Counted from the first letter of the stretch, positions 23,811 through 35,879 are shown. The stretch: DNA of 64,000 nucleotides from Azadirachta indica (GCA_022749755.1 CM040442.1:12436457-12500456), one strand, 5' to 3'. Notes: generated from the sequence alone by a model not told the origin. Program-made: numbers and translations.

Positions 23811-24716
23811 TTAAGAAGCAATATACCCGAATCCTTGGCACCTAAAACACTTAATCTCACATGACTTAAAATAAGTTTTAGTTTTAGTTTTAGGTTTACC
23901 TTTAGAAACAACAACAAAATCCTTTTGCTTTCCTTCTTCTTTTGTTTTTAAGGTTGCTTGATTGTGCTTCCAATTAGATTTCTTTGAAAGACTAAAAATT
24001 GATCCAAATCTGAACCCTTTTGATTTGATTTGCTTTTTCACTTTAATGGATTTGTGCAATAGCTCCTCCATCTCTACATAGTGCTGTAAATCAACCATAG
24101 TAGCAATCTCCTTGTTTAAGCCGCCAACAAATCTTACCATTGTTGCTTCTTGGTCTACTTCTATGTTTGCTCTAATCATGGCTATCTCTATTTCCTTGTA
24201 GTAGTTCTCTACACTCATGGAACCTTGAACCAACCCTTGCAACTTTCTATGCAAATCTCTATAATAATGGCTAGGTATAATTCTCTTGCATATTACCAAT
24301 TTCATCTCTTCCCATAAGCGAATTGGCCTCTCTCTATTCCTGCGTGTATTGATCTCCAATTGATCCCACCATATGCTTGCATAATCTGCGAACTCTACCA
24401 TTGCTAGTTTTGCTTTCTTCTCTCCAGAGTAATTATGGCAACCAAATATGTGTGTTCAACCTTTATTTCCCACTCAAAATATAGTTCCGGATCATTCTTT
24501 CCTTGAAAGGTCGAAATCTTTATTTTTATGCTGCCCAACTTGGTATCTCTTTTGAAACGGCTTCTTGCCTCGTTTAGAACTTAATTCCTCCAAATCCGAG
24601 TCATCTTCCTCTTCTTCCTCAAACACACGTCTAATATTCAACTTTCTAAATTGTTTATTAATAGCCCTAATGAACATTTTCATATCAACTTCTTGTGGTC
24701 CTCCTTCACTATTCAT
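23811..24716 (-). pseudogene. gypsy gag with zinc knuckle
   Basis: The first part (24716-24492) has an acidic run (EEEEEDDSDLEE) and a basic stretch. After a break at 24402-24491, in which DPELYFEWEIKVEH can be read, a 196-codon open stretch carries the retrotransposon gag core (YASIWWDQL, WEEMK, YYRDLHRKLQGLVQGSMSVE, YYKEIE) and ends in a CCHC-type knuckle start (CFRCQGFGYIAS). The knuckle's last Cys follows an in-frame stop (IAS-stop-CPN). The break and the stop mean it is not intact. Confidence 0.85.
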
Positions 24717-24724
24717 GTTTATAA

Positions 24725-25622
24725 CCTACAAAACTTGTTATAAATTAAAGAAATTTATTTCTCTCACACTCGCTCACGTGTTTGCACTTAATTTAGATTG
24801 TTATCACTCGTGTTTAACACTAATTTAATGATGGTCTTACTACTCTCTCCTTAACCACTCAAGCCAACCCCTTTTATGTTCATAAAGAATTAAAATTAAC
24901 AAATCTCAGCAACAATCTGTTAGATGGTGACAAATCTCAAAATTAGAACGTTGTAGACTTAGTTCAGGCAAATGGCAACGAGGAAAAAAAATAAATTAAA
25001 AGAGCCAAGAAAATAAGAAAACTTAAAAAAAAAAGAGTAAAAAAGATGTAAAAGAAATCATCAGAATGCAATGAATTGAAGAGCAAAGCTAAAAAGATAT
25101 AAATGTATAATTGGACTCGAATAGGATAAATAAAATATGGAGTAGGAAATTAAATGAATTTAGCCACAAGAATTCTTATTTGATAAGGATTACTACTTCA
25201 AGAAAAGGGAATCCTAACTTGAAAAGGATTATACTGCTCACTTTGAATTAATCAACTAGTCAATTCCAAAAAACAAAAGAAAAAGAGATTATATTATAAC
25301 TTATTTGACTACGAATATGATCTTGCAGTTCAAGAAATTCCTTTTATACAAAGGATTAAAATTTGCAATCTAACTCCCTTTTTTTTAATTATTTTTTTTG
25401 TTTTTCTTAATTGGATCTTTCTTTCAATCTCTCTTTTCTTTTTTTTTTTTAATTACCAAACCAAACACACAAGACGAAATTGAATTTATTCAAAACACAA
25501 AGAAGATGAAAAAAAAAAATTCAAGGAAGCTATGCAAAGACAACACATGAATCGAACAAAAGTCAAAGAAAAACACAAAACAAAAATAAGTAAATGATAA
25601 GTAACTTGTTTCTAGAACCAAA
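24725..25622 (-). other. Leader of the gypsy element
   Basis: About 900 bases between primer-binding site and gag, AT-rich with A- and T-runs and no coding sequence. Confidence 0.5.
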
Positions 25623-25634
25623 GCTCTAATACTA
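25623..25634 (-). other. Primer-binding site of the gypsy element
   Basis: Minus strand reads tagtattagagc, two bases after the LTR end (cttatca), and continues tttggttc. The usual tRNA-Met site is tggtatcagagc, so it is degenerate at three positions. Confidence 0.7.
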
Positions 25635-25636
25635 AA

Positions 25637-26150
25637 TGATAAGAACCTACTAAACAACCTGCTCTAGGAACTCTTGAATCAATTGTTATGCGCACTCTAG
25701 GAACTAGAAAACAAGTTGTAGATAATTAGATTAGAACTTAAGGAAAATAAATCCTTAAATTCCAATCTTGAAGACGCTACAAAAGTTAATCATTTATTTG
25801 ATAAGTCAAGATATTATATTTTACCAAGAACACAAGAAGGCAAAGTTATGCTTGCTCAAAATATCTCAATATTATTAATGATGTGATGATTATTCATTTA
25901 CAAAGTAGTAGCCTTTACATAGGCATGTACACATCATTCAAAAATTAAGTAGGAATAGAAATCCTAATGTATATATAAATAGAAACCCCAAATAAAAGAG
26001 AAAATTAAAATTCTAAATTAACTAGGAAACAAAACAATCCTAAATAAAGTAGGAAACTAATTTTATGTAAAGTAAATAATCTAGACCAAATAAGAAATTT
26101 TTAAAGCCTTAATTTTTCCATGTGGCGTTAAGATTTAGTAGCGCAGGGCT
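25637..26150 (-). repeat. 5' LTR of the gypsy element
   Basis: Ends in CA (minus strand, at 25637) next to the primer-binding site. The outer part (25940-26150) matches 26810-27020, a second LTR. The outer boundary is approximate, set by the pol tail that follows at 26150. Confidence 0.65.
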
Positions 26151-27290
26151 ATTCTTCTTCTTGCACATAAAGGTAAGTGATTATCTTTGGTGAGGCTTTG
26201 GAAACTTCTAGAATAGCCTTAAAATCTTATAGAATAGCTTCTTTGTCACACACTTCCTTAATTAAGCCTTGTAAAGCCATTTTCATCCTCTTTGTCCTTA
26301 CCCTAGTCATTGGACCATCGATTCCTAGTAAAAGATCTTGAAAATATTTGGGAATGTTATCTTAAATCATTTGGCTAGCACTTCTAACGTGAACCTCACC
26401 AACGACATGACAAAACCCAGTACTGAACGTGATGTTAAACCTTACCAACAATGTGACAAAACCTAAAACCAACGTGATAATAAACTTTGTCAATAATGTG
26501 ATAGAAACCTGACACTAAATATGATATGGAATCCTAAGATTTTCAAGATATAAGTTTGTTGAGCCTTGACTCGGTACCTAACAGGATAAGAATCAAGAAC
26601 TATAGTTGTTTGAAAACGCTACACCAAGAATCTCAAGAGCCACTAAAGAATCAAGGTGATAAGTCTAGTTATTGAATGCTACAAAAATATAATTCTTGAT
26701 AAGTTCACAAGTTTTTAAAAGAACTAAAGAAATAATTTATTTCTCATTGAAAATAATATTGAAAACCAATATTTTGAATTTCAGCACAATATTAGCCCTA
26801 TATAAATTAGCTAATAAAAATCCTAAATAAAATAAAAATAGAAATCATAACATATATAGGAATAGAAACCCCAAATACAAAAGAAAAATAAAATTCTAAA
26901 CTAACTAGAAAATAGAAAAATTTTAAATAAACTAGGAAACTAATTTTATATAAAGTAAATAATTTAGACCAAATAAGAAATCTTTAAAGTCTTAATTTTC
27001 CCATATGGCGTTAGGATTTCGTAGCGTAGGGCTATTCTTCTTCTTGCACATAAAGGTAAGCGATTATTTTTGGTGAGACTTTGAAAACTTCTAGAATAGT
27101 CTTAGAATCTTGTAGAATAGCTTTTTTGTCATACATTTCCTTAATTAAGTCTTATAAAGTCTCTTCCATCTTCTTTGTCTTTACCTTAGTCATTGGACTA
27201 CCGATTCTTAGCAAAACATTTTGAAAATATTTGGTAACGTTATCTTAAATTATTTGGCCAATGCCTCGATCTCCATTAATTAATATTTAA
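26150..27290 (-). mobile_element. Two further LTR and pol-tail relics of the same gypsy family
   Basis: Pol-tail copies at 26150-26390 and 27020-27280 resemble 21580-21800. Between them lies a second, more diverged LTR (about 26560-27020). Both tails adjoin an LTR, so relics of at least two more elements lie head to tail upstream. At 26390-26520 there is a short tandem array with a word like aacgtgatgttaaacctt, unit about 45 bp. The original order may reflect unequal exchange between LTRs. Confidence 0.6.
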
Positions 27291-27672
27291 ACATTCTTTT
27301 TATATCAAGAATTAACAAAATTAGTTAACAACAAATTGCTTGATCTTTAATTCTTATTATTTGTTTATTATAATATTAGTCATAATATAACACATTTTTT
27401 TGCTACATTTGGAGATAAGAAAATATTGTAAAACTAATTTTAATTTTTTGATATTTATTCAAATTTAATAAGGAAATAATTGATTCTTAAACCTCTTATA
27501 TTTACTAAACATGAAGTTAAGATTGAACATATCTAATATAGTATATATTGATCAAATCTATTCCGTTCATTGAACAATTTTTTCTTGAAAATTAGCCAAA
27601 AAGTATAATGGTAATTGTACAAATGACAAGGCAAATAATGATTATTATTTGGTATTAAATCTTTATCCTATG
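27291..27672. other. AT-rich spacer, partly shared in inverted orientation with 13.6-13.8 kb
   Basis: No gene. The part from about 27510 is the complement of 13640-13790. This homology continues without break into the 2,181-bp duplicated segment that starts at 27673. Confidence 0.5.
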
Positions 27673-29853
27673 AGAGATAAATGTGGCTCCTACAAAACAA
27701 TTAAAAGCGCACACTTAATAGAAAATGATTTTCGTCTTTTAAAATAGTTTATGAAATAATTGTCTTTGTTTATAAATAAAATATGATTATAATGTGTAAC
27801 TGTTTTCTAAATATATATTAAGATGATAGTTTTAATAACACTAATTTTAATTTTAAAAATAAAAAATAGTTTTTTAAACCGCTTCTTTTAGTATTTAGAG
27901 GACAGTTTATTTATTAGGTTAAAATGCTTAAGCCTTATTGGGTTAAGGTCCGATTGTTGGTGCTAATTAAAACTTCAAAAATACTTGATATATATGTTAA
28001 CCCACATTTATTGATGAATATAAAATTGCCTTTAAATATTATAAATCTATACATGACTCAAAAATTGTTAATTTATTCTCTTATTATTACAATCATTAAA
28101 AATATGAAAATACCTTAAAATAAAAACTAAAAATCTAAAAAAATATATAGAATATTTTATTTTTAATTTGTTAAAATTAATTAATATAATTTTGTATTTA
28201 ACTTTTCTTTCATAATTTAACTTGTATGCCGTTTTAATTTTTTTTTTAAAACCAAATTAATCAAATAATTTAGACAAATTAATTTCAACAAACAATGATA
28301 TACGCTCACAAATTAAAATTTATCTATATTCATAAATGCAGCAATCGGATACATCAATTTTATATATCAAATACGCCATATTTAGAATTGAAGTAAAATA
28401 TGAAGTAGATACACCTATGAAGTATCAATAGTCATACGTGTGGTTACGTGACTCTCGCATGACTAACTTACTACGTTCTCCTTTATGTTTTATATTTTAT
28501 TTCAATTTGACATATGGCATACTTAATTTATAAAATTAATGTATTTAGATTGTCATGATAATTAGGTATGTAAATAAATTTTTATTTATGAAGTGAATTA
28601 TAGTTCATTAAAATTAATTTTTTTTGTTTGATTAATTTGGTTTGCGAAGAAAATTAGAATAGTAGATAAAGAAGTTAGACTATGAGAAAAAATATGGAAT
28701 AATACAAAAGTATAATTAATCAACGAAGGCATATCTAAATAGTTCTTCCACTTCATTCTTTTTAGAAAATAATAAAAAAAAGATAAATGAAGAATTGTTG
28801 ACGCTGAAATTTCCGTTCGTATTATAGCAAATCCTGCCTTCCTCTCTTTAGGTAAACAATAAGGCTGACAATGATTTTTTAAAATGCTGAAACGTGTAAA
28901 TGCATATAATTCTTCTCATAAGTCTTTACGGTCTTCTAGCTGTACTTATCAATTTTAAAATATTTCGGTTTCAAAATTTTGAAGTAATACATGATGAATT
29001 GTGGTTAAATAATTCCATCATCTAATTATTTAATACATGACAACTTGTAATTGGATTTTTTTGTGGTCGAAAGAATCGGCTGAACAAAAATTTAAAATGA
29101 AAATCCTGGGACCACTAAACAAAAGTTTATTAAGTTATAGAACAAAACTCGAACATATTATGTTGGTGCTTGGATAAAAGAAACGTAGAAAAGATATACC
29201 AAATGAATGTGCTTTAGCCTTCGAGTCTTCGTGGGCTCCTTTCTCTTACATTTGAGAGTAGCTAAGGTCTCGGATTCACACATATCAACTAAAAATAGAC
29301 AGGATTTAACAATTTAGCATCTTAAAAAAGTACAAAAATATGAATCATCTCCAAGAAACCTTGACTTCACTTGAATCATATATTTACTTCCATCTTACTA
29401 CGGAAGCAATAATAGGAACATCCAATTTTCATGTCCTAAAAACAAAGAAATGCAAATCCGAGAATGATGAAATCAAGTCATTTTAAAGGCCCTTCTCCTG
29501 GAGTTAATTGGAAAAAGATGGCCCAAGAAAATTGAGAGAAATATAAAAGTGGAGAAGAAATATCACGTGACGGGGGCCCATTCAGAGAAGCACTTGTTTG
29601 ACTCAAGTCTTGGTGACTTCTTTTTTTCAGAGGTTCAAAATTATATTTGAAGTCATTGCACCAAAATTGTCTTGCAGTGCAGGTAAAACTTTTCGCAAGG
29701 CTTTACAGTCTTCTAGCTATAGTTATCAAATGAGTTAATTCGCAAAAATTAGAAAAATAGAATAGAATAAAAATAAAAATAAGCAATACATGATAATTTC
29801 TTCTATTCTGGCGTTCAAAATTGTATTTAAAGTAATTGCACGATTTCTTAGCA
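27673..29853 (+). repeat. 2,181-bp direct duplication, copy A
   Basis: Nearly identical to 35880-38060. I count about seven substitutions and four or five small indels in runs, so above 99% identity. It includes sequence related to the RLP-flank module (28740-28960: ttcttccacttcattc, gacgctgaaatttccgttcg, tcataagtctttacggtctt). No coding sequence is recognised; the short open stretch 27924-28118 is identical in both copies only because the DNA is. Copy A continues leftward into homology with 13.6-13.8 kb, so it is probably the source. Confidence 0.95.
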
Positions 29854-29919
29854 AAATTTTTAGAATTTTTATCCTTTTATAGATAACTCGATTAATTTAC
29901 ATGTCCTTTACCTTATTTT

Positions 29920-30770
29920 TCACCTTCTAATTTCTAATATACTATTTGCCAACAAAATTCTTAGTTTAAGGATATTTTTATCTTGTGACTACTTTTAGTA
30001 TAAAAGGACTATAAATCCAAATTTTTGTAATTCATTCTTATTAAAACTAAAATTCTGTATTTGAAAATTTGTTTTGCCGTTTTTACTGCGTTAGATGACT
30101 TCTTTTTAGTTACAAATTATTAGATAATCATGGAACTTCCAATGATTATTAGTAATCGCTTTTGCATTAGTGCAACTTCCTTAATTTTTAAGTTATGGTC
30201 AGTCATTTACTTGGACTCTCGCATTCTTTGAAAAAAACCCTCAACTCATGTAGACGTTCAAATTAGAAACGGAAGCCTACTGTAGTATTTAAGATATTTA
30301 TCTTTATATGGAGGACTCGAATTTTGTATATCCTTTATTTTGACTGTTTTAATTTCTTGTATATATTTTATTACCAATAAAATTCTTAATTTAAGTTATT
30401 TCAGAAAATTAGGCAATTAAGGGTATTTTTGTCTTGTAAGAAGTTTTAGTATAAAAGTGTTACAAGTTCTTTATTTTTGACTCTTAACAATTTTTCTTAT
30501 GGCTTCTACTGCGTTAGAAGATCTCTTAGTTACAAATTATTATTGATAATTGTGAAACTTACAGTGATTATGTATAATCATTTTTTGTTTGTATTAGCAC
30601 ATCTTCCTTAGTTTGAAAAAATAAAATAAAATTTTCTACGTTAGTCCAAAATTCCAATTTTTTTTTTTTTAAGTGATTGTCAGTCATTGACTTTGACTCT
30701 CGCATTCTTTGAAGAAAATCTTAAACGAAGGCGTCCAAATTAGAATGGGAAACTTTAACTCCTAATCAGT
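29920..30770 (+). promoter_or_regulatory. Tandemly duplicated promoter region of the TNL relic
   Basis: About 29935-30280 and 30365-30770 are diverged direct repeats (shared: aaaattcttag/aatttaag, gttagtataaaag, gcgttaga-gact/gatct, ttacaaattatt, gactctcgcattctttga, gtccaaattagaa). The second copy holds a double W-box (ttgactttgact, 30687-30698), the WRKY-factor site typical of defence genes; in the first copy the same place reads tttacttggact and the W-boxes are gone. Confidence 0.6.
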
Positions 30771-31005
30771 TAAATAGCTCTTGCTTATAATAAGAATTTA
30801 CCTCCTTCCCTTTCCTCCCTTATTTTTTGACATTAATCATACTATAGTATAGATCCAGAAATTTACTCTTACCCCTACTCTCAAGAAATTTGCTTACAAT
30901 AAGAATATTTAAAGCTCCAAGCATTTTCTTCACATAATAATTTACTCTTTCCCCTACTCTCAAGAATCTCCTTATTTTTATCACAAAACCTCATAAGTTT
31001 CCTTC
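30771..31005 (+). promoter_or_regulatory. Core promoter/5' leader of the TNL relic
   Basis: A pyrimidine-rich leader with a short tandem repeat: aatttactcttacccctactctcaagaa at about 30869 recurs at about 30942. It leads directly to the ATG at 31006. Confidence 0.45.
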
Positions 31006-31560
31006 ATGACTTCATCTTCATCTCCTTCTTCTTGCAAACATGATGTCTTTCTTAGTTTCAAAGGGAAGGATATTCATGAAAATTTTACAAGTCATCTCGT
31101 TTTTGCTTTGTTTCGAAAAATAATAAAAACCTTTATTGATAAAGATCTTTAGAGGGAAGATGAAATTTCCTCTAGTCTTTTAATGCAATTAAAGAATCAA
31201 CAATTTTCATAATCATTTTTTTCAAAATACTATGCTTCTTCAAAATGGTGTTTGGATAAACTTCTCAAAATTCTTGAATGCAAGAAAATAAACGACCAAA
31301 TTGTTATACTTATTTTTTACCATATTCATCCATCTGAAGTAACGAATCAAACTAGAAGTTTTGGAAAAACTTTTGTTGAGCTCAAAAACATTCCTAGGAG
31401 GGACCAAAAAAGGTTCAAAAATATAGGAATGCACTGACAGAAGTATCGTATTTTTCTAGATATGAATCCTTAAAGATCAAGTAATGCTTAACTCAAATCC
31501 TTATTAAGAAAGATAATAATAAAAAGCTTTTGATGAGTTGGTTGTCCAAATTAGAGTGAA
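31006..31560 (+). pseudogene. TIR domain (first exon) of a TNL resistance gene, broken
   Basis: Plant TNL receptors start with a TIR domain that is an NADase when assembled. Translation from 31006 gives a Ser-rich start, then HDVFLSFKGKDIHENFTSHL, KTFIDKDL, then a TAG (31150-31152), EDEISSSLLM, a TAA (31210-31212), then FFSKYYASSKWCLDKLLKIL, QIVILIFYHIHPSEV and SFGKTFVELK. A frameshift near 31430 separates ALTEVSYFSRYES. The catalytic Glu of WCLxEL is Lys here (31258-31260). Two stops, a frameshift and loss of the catalytic residue show a dead gene. No NB-ARC or LRR part follows; fold-back repeats come instead. Confidence 0.85.
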
Positions 31561-31997
31561 ACAAAGACTCCTCGTTTGCTCAAATGGAGAATGATGATTC
31601 CTCTTCCAAGGGCAAGGAATCAAGATTCCAACCTTCCCAAGAATTTTTCTCTAGAATGCATAAGACAAAATATTTAAAGCTCTAGAATTTAAAGATGCAT
31701 ATTTCCTATCTATGTCATTCCATTCATTTATGAATTTGGTAATGAATTTATTATCAACAACAAGATCCCAAATTTCATAATCTATAGTTTGTAAGAATAT
31801 TCTCATCCTAATTTTCCAATATGCATAATCATTTCCATCAAAAAATAGTGGTATAGTGGGTGATTATCCCTCAATGTATCCAAAGATTGCCATGGATCAC
31901 TCTAAGATGGTTAAATTCTTTTTTAGAGTATTTTGCTCTGAAACCAATTAAAATGCCACTAAGGCAACCCAAGAGAAGATTTAGCACTTTTAAAACC
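31561..31997. other. Downstream of TIR exon, no gene recognised
   Basis: Possibly intron and decayed second-exon sequence of the TNL. No P-loop or kinase-2 motif was found in any frame. Confidence 0.35.
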
Positions 31998-32951
31998 AAA
32001 AATACCAATTTTTCCCCTTATTTATTAGCTTGTACCAATTACACCCTTATTATTTTAAAACTACCATTTACCCCATTCACATTTATATTTTTTCGATTTT
32101 GCCCTTCGGTTTAAATAAATAATTTACGCATGAATCAATTTTTTAAAAATGCAAAATATAGCCTTTCATATAACCTTTTAGTAGGAATCAAACTTGGTAC
32201 CTTCGTAGTAAATGTCAATATCGTTACCACTGCACCACTTCCTTTTTTTGTTAGTAAATTATACAATCTTCACTATATAAGTATTTTGAAAAGCATATGT
32301 AATTACTAGAAAGAATAAAAATAGTTTAACTAATATTTTTTAAAAAAAAGAAAAGTTTTAATTAATATAAAATTGTTATAATTTATATTAATTAAATAAT
32401 ACTAAAATAATAAATATTTTAAAGATTATAAAATAATTTTATTATTATTTGAATTTGAATTTAGAACATCCCATATAATAAGTTTTATATGTGTCATTAT
32501 TTTGAAGTAATTATTAGTAACAATAATAATAATAATTTTAAATTTGAATTATTTTAATGACTATAAAATTATTTTTAAATTATTACATATTTTCTATTAA
32601 TTAAAATATTTCGCATATTTGAAAAAAAATATTAGTTAAAACTATTTTTTTTCTTTGAAAATACTAATATAGTGAGGATTGTGTAAATTAGTAAGAGAAT
32701 TATTTTGGTGTAGTAGATAAGGCATTGACATTATTTAGATAGGCCTTAGGTTCAATTCCCATAGAAAGCACTTTAACAAAATCGATTTTCGTTCAAACCA
32801 TTGGTTTAGTTCGGTTCATGCTTAAATTATTTATTTAAACCGAAGGGTAAACTCGAAAAAATATAAATGTCAAGGGCGTGAATGGTAGTTTTAAAATAAT
32901 AGGGGTGTAATTGGTACAAGCTAATAAATAAAAAGCAAAATTGGTATTTTT
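31998..32951. mobile_element. Fold-back element with tRNA-like segments in both arms
   Basis: Arms of about 350 bp (31998-32350 and 32600-32951) are inverted copies, sharing aaaataccaatttt, ttattagcttgtaccaatta, ttttaaaactaccatt and ttcggtttaaataaataatt. Each arm contains a tRNA-like pair of boxes: plus strand ggtgtagtagataagg (32707) and aggttcaattccc (32748-32760); minus strand gtggtgcagtggtaacg (32238-32222) and aagtttgattcc (32194-32183). These resemble RNA polymerase III A and B boxes as in tRNA-derived SINEs. The central loop is about 250 bp of AT-rich DNA. Confidence 0.75.
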
Positions 32952-33640
32952 CCCCCTTAAAACAACCCAATAACTAATGCCAAGCAATTTAAATTCTTCT
33001 TAAGTACAATACAATAATAAAGCCAATAATAACTCAATAATCAATATTTAAATAATCGCAATTAAAGTTTAAGTGTGTGTGAGAAATGTATACAATAATA
33101 ACAATTATGTAAATCAAGTGAGTGAGAGAATTAAGAAAGACAACATCGATTTTTATGTGGTTCGCCAAGCCTATGGCCTACTCCATGCCTTTAAGCTTAC
33201 CTGTTTGACGATTTGACTGTATTGTTCCTTCAAACTCAAAGGCAACAAAACACAACTTCAAGCGAACTTTTAAGTGCCACTCAAACCATACACGAAGAGG
33301 ACTTGACTTGATGCCTCTCTAACCTTTACGAGTCAAGTGACTTATGGGTGTCACTCAAATCTTACCCCAAGTGTGTTTCCTTCACACTCAATCTCACAAT
33401 AATTATAAAGAAATAACCTTGTTAAAAGAATTCTATTCAGGAAAAATACGAACACTCTTTTTTAAAGAACAATAAAATTAAAAAATTAGAGTGTGTATGA
33501 ATTGGAGGTTTGATTTGCAAATGAAAACCTAAATTCTTTATATTGCACTTCTAAGATATGTGACAAAGTTTTTCAAATGTGCAAAAACTTATTTTAAGTG
33601 AGTTTTAGTTTAGTATTTACAATAAAATTAGAAAACTAAC
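32952..33640. other. Repeat-like spacer
   Basis: Contains a block (tttttatgtggttcgccaag, cctatggcctactccatgcc, about 33151-33190) of a type common in plant dispersed repeats, and two related gtcaagtg-containing words. No gene seen. Confidence 0.35.
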
Positions 33641-33644
33641 TATT

Positions 33645-35835
33645 ACTAGCCATTAGGGGGTCAAATATTCAAATTTTCGTGTACGTCGTTTGACCAAAGA
33701 AGCTTATTCGATCGACTAAGTAAATTCATAAAGCATTATTTTAAAAACCTAGAAAATTGGTTAACCAATCTAGAAGGATCACTTAATCGATCGGCTCAGT
33801 TCGATAAACCAAGTGGTTTAATTTGATTGACCAACCCAAGATCCCTACACTCTGTCATCGATCGGTTGATTGACTAGTTTGGTTTGGTCAACCAAACCAG
33901 TCTAAACCGATTTTGTTGGAAAGGAATTTTGAACCAGTTTTTTGGCAAAATTGAAAACTTTGTATTTTGGTTCATTTTCAAGGTTTGAAAAATTTACACT
34001 TTGATGCAATTTTCACATTTCAAAAACTTCCAATTTGGCTCATGGAAAATGACTATTTTTTACATATTCAAAATATTTACTTCAAAATTATATGAACTTT
34101 TCAAAAACTTTAAAAATTATTTATTGTAATAAAAAATAAATTTGAGCTTTTAAGTGCAAATAAATATTCAATTTATTTAATTTTAAAGTCACATTACAAA
34201 ATAAAAAATCATTTAATATATGAGTCTTCAATTCTTCAAATTGCTCCTAGGTATTCCTATTTTGCTTTTCATTAATAATTTCATTTTGGATGTTCTTTAT
34301 ATCTTTATAATTGCATTTTAATTCTTCATGCTAAAAATTTCGCAATAAATATTGCAAGAAGAATTTGGTTAATTAAAGATATTAATGTTTGTGATCATTA
34401 AAATAATGGGTTATGAGACTTAAGGCTAATACTTTGTCTAGCCTATATTTTTCCTATAACAACATAGATATGTTATCTTAATCATATAAAGTTATATTAT
34501 AGAAAGGACGCGTTATGCTCTACCATAATTAATGATAAATTAATTTTAATAATTAAATTACAGTAACAATAGATTCTAACAATAATTTTCATGTTATTTT
34601 TCAATTAATAGAAATATACTAATTGTTCTAGTTTATAATTAAAAATATTTATGGTGTTAAAAAACAAGAACCAAACAAGTGTTCTAAATCACTACAGTTA
34701 GGGTTTTTCTTAAGTATCGGGCCAATTGAAATCGACATAAGCAAATGCAAGCACCTCACTGTTAATACACAAATTAATTAGGTTTAATTTTTTTAAATTA
34801 CAATTTAAAAAAGTTGAAAATCACTATTTGATTTGTGAGTTCAATTGGTTTCTTGCTTTATTTTAAAAAAAAAATTTAATCTTTTATTTTCAATTCGTTC
34901 AATTTTTTTAGAAAATTAATTTAATTTTGGTTGGATTTAGTTTGATTTTAGAGAAGACATATAATACCTATTCTTACTTTTAATGGTCTAAAATATTATA
35001 GTAACAGTGTTTATAAGCTTTGTTATTTATGTTAGAAGTGATAAAAAATCAATTGATTAAAATAAATATATAGATATTAGAGTTTAAATGCAAAATTTTG
35101 TTTATCATTTTATGTTAATTAGTTAAAAAATAAAGAATCAAATATTAGCATTTTAATTTTTTTTATATTTTCCATTACTGGTTGAGTTGTGGTCTGGTAT
35201 GTGCAAGCTCATATTTTGGATTTGTTAGCCTTAAGACTTATAACCTATTGTTTTGATGATAACAAACATTGATATTCTTAACTAACCACATTCTTCTTGT
35301 AGCATTTATTGTTATACTCTTAGTATGAAGAATTGGAATGCAATTGTGAAGGTACAAAGAACATCCAAAATGAAAGCATTCATGAAGAGCAAAATTGGAA
35401 TCCCCAAAAGCAAATTATAGATTAAAGTCACAAGCTTGATTTTTTATTTTGTATTATTTTGTGTAGGCTTGTATTTGTAAGTGTGCGTAATGATTGTGTT
35501 AAACTCAAGATTTTTTAAAAAATAAATGTTTTGAGTTTTAAAAATCGAATCAAATTGTAAGTTTTTAAAACCTGGAATATGGACCCAAAATGCAAATTTT
35601 TCAAACCTTAAAAATAGACTAAAATGCAAAGTTTTCAAAACTGCTAGAAAACCGGTTTAGTGAAACTTGATCCAATAAAACTAGTTCAGACTGGTTCAAT
35701 TGATCGAACCAATGGGAGAATGTAGGGTTTTTAGGTTGGTCGACTAAAGCGAACCATTTTGTTGACCGAACTTTGCGAAAATTTGAATTTTCAAGTCTCC
35801 AACGACTAGTTTTTGAGTGAAAGTATAAATATGAG
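33645..35835. mobile_element. Second, larger fold-back structure
   Basis: Diverged inverted arms at about 33645-34445 and 35215-35835. Matching landmarks: gcctatattt/gcctta, gggttatgagacttaaggct against agccttaagacttataacct; ttggatgttctttat against aaagaacatccaaaatg; aaccggttt-type and gatcgactaa-type words. The loop is about 770 bp. No transposase is seen. The right end is within 45 bases of the second copy of the 2,181-bp duplication. Confidence 0.65.
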
Positions 35836-35879
35836 TCATTTTATTCATTGAAAGAGATTTTGATGAATATAAAATTGAA

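Larger units (their letters stand above)
21440..26150 (-). mobile_element. Ty3/gypsy retrotransposon, internally deleted
   Basis: Minus-strand order: 5' LTR (26150-25637), primer-binding site, leader, gag (24716-23811), protease (about 23600-23350), linker, then directly integrase (22800-22011) and the pol tail (21850-21580). Reverse transcriptase and RNase H are missing: the translation runs from the start of the RT region (IEHQMNFIPG, then NPKEIKEIQ) into the integrase entry ([14 protein letters not shown]) within about 40 bases near 22770-22810. Family members have roughly 600 residues between these points. No 3' LTR was found beside 21440. The element cannot transpose by itself. Confidence 0.85.

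Noticed and set aside
27924..28118. 64-codon frame identical at 36130-36324
   Set aside because: Identity is fully explained by the recent 2,181-bp duplication; the translation is AT-driven and resembles nothing known.
27673..29853. Helitron as explanation of the 2.2-kb duplication
   Set aside because: The ends do not show the 5' TC and 3' hairpin plus CTRR expected for Helitrons, and insertion is not clearly between A and T.
32704..32765. Possible tRNA gene
   Set aside because: A and B boxes are similar to a tRNA, but no cloverleaf with acceptor and anticodon stems can be drawn and the segment sits inside a fold-back repeat. It is treated as tRNA-derived.
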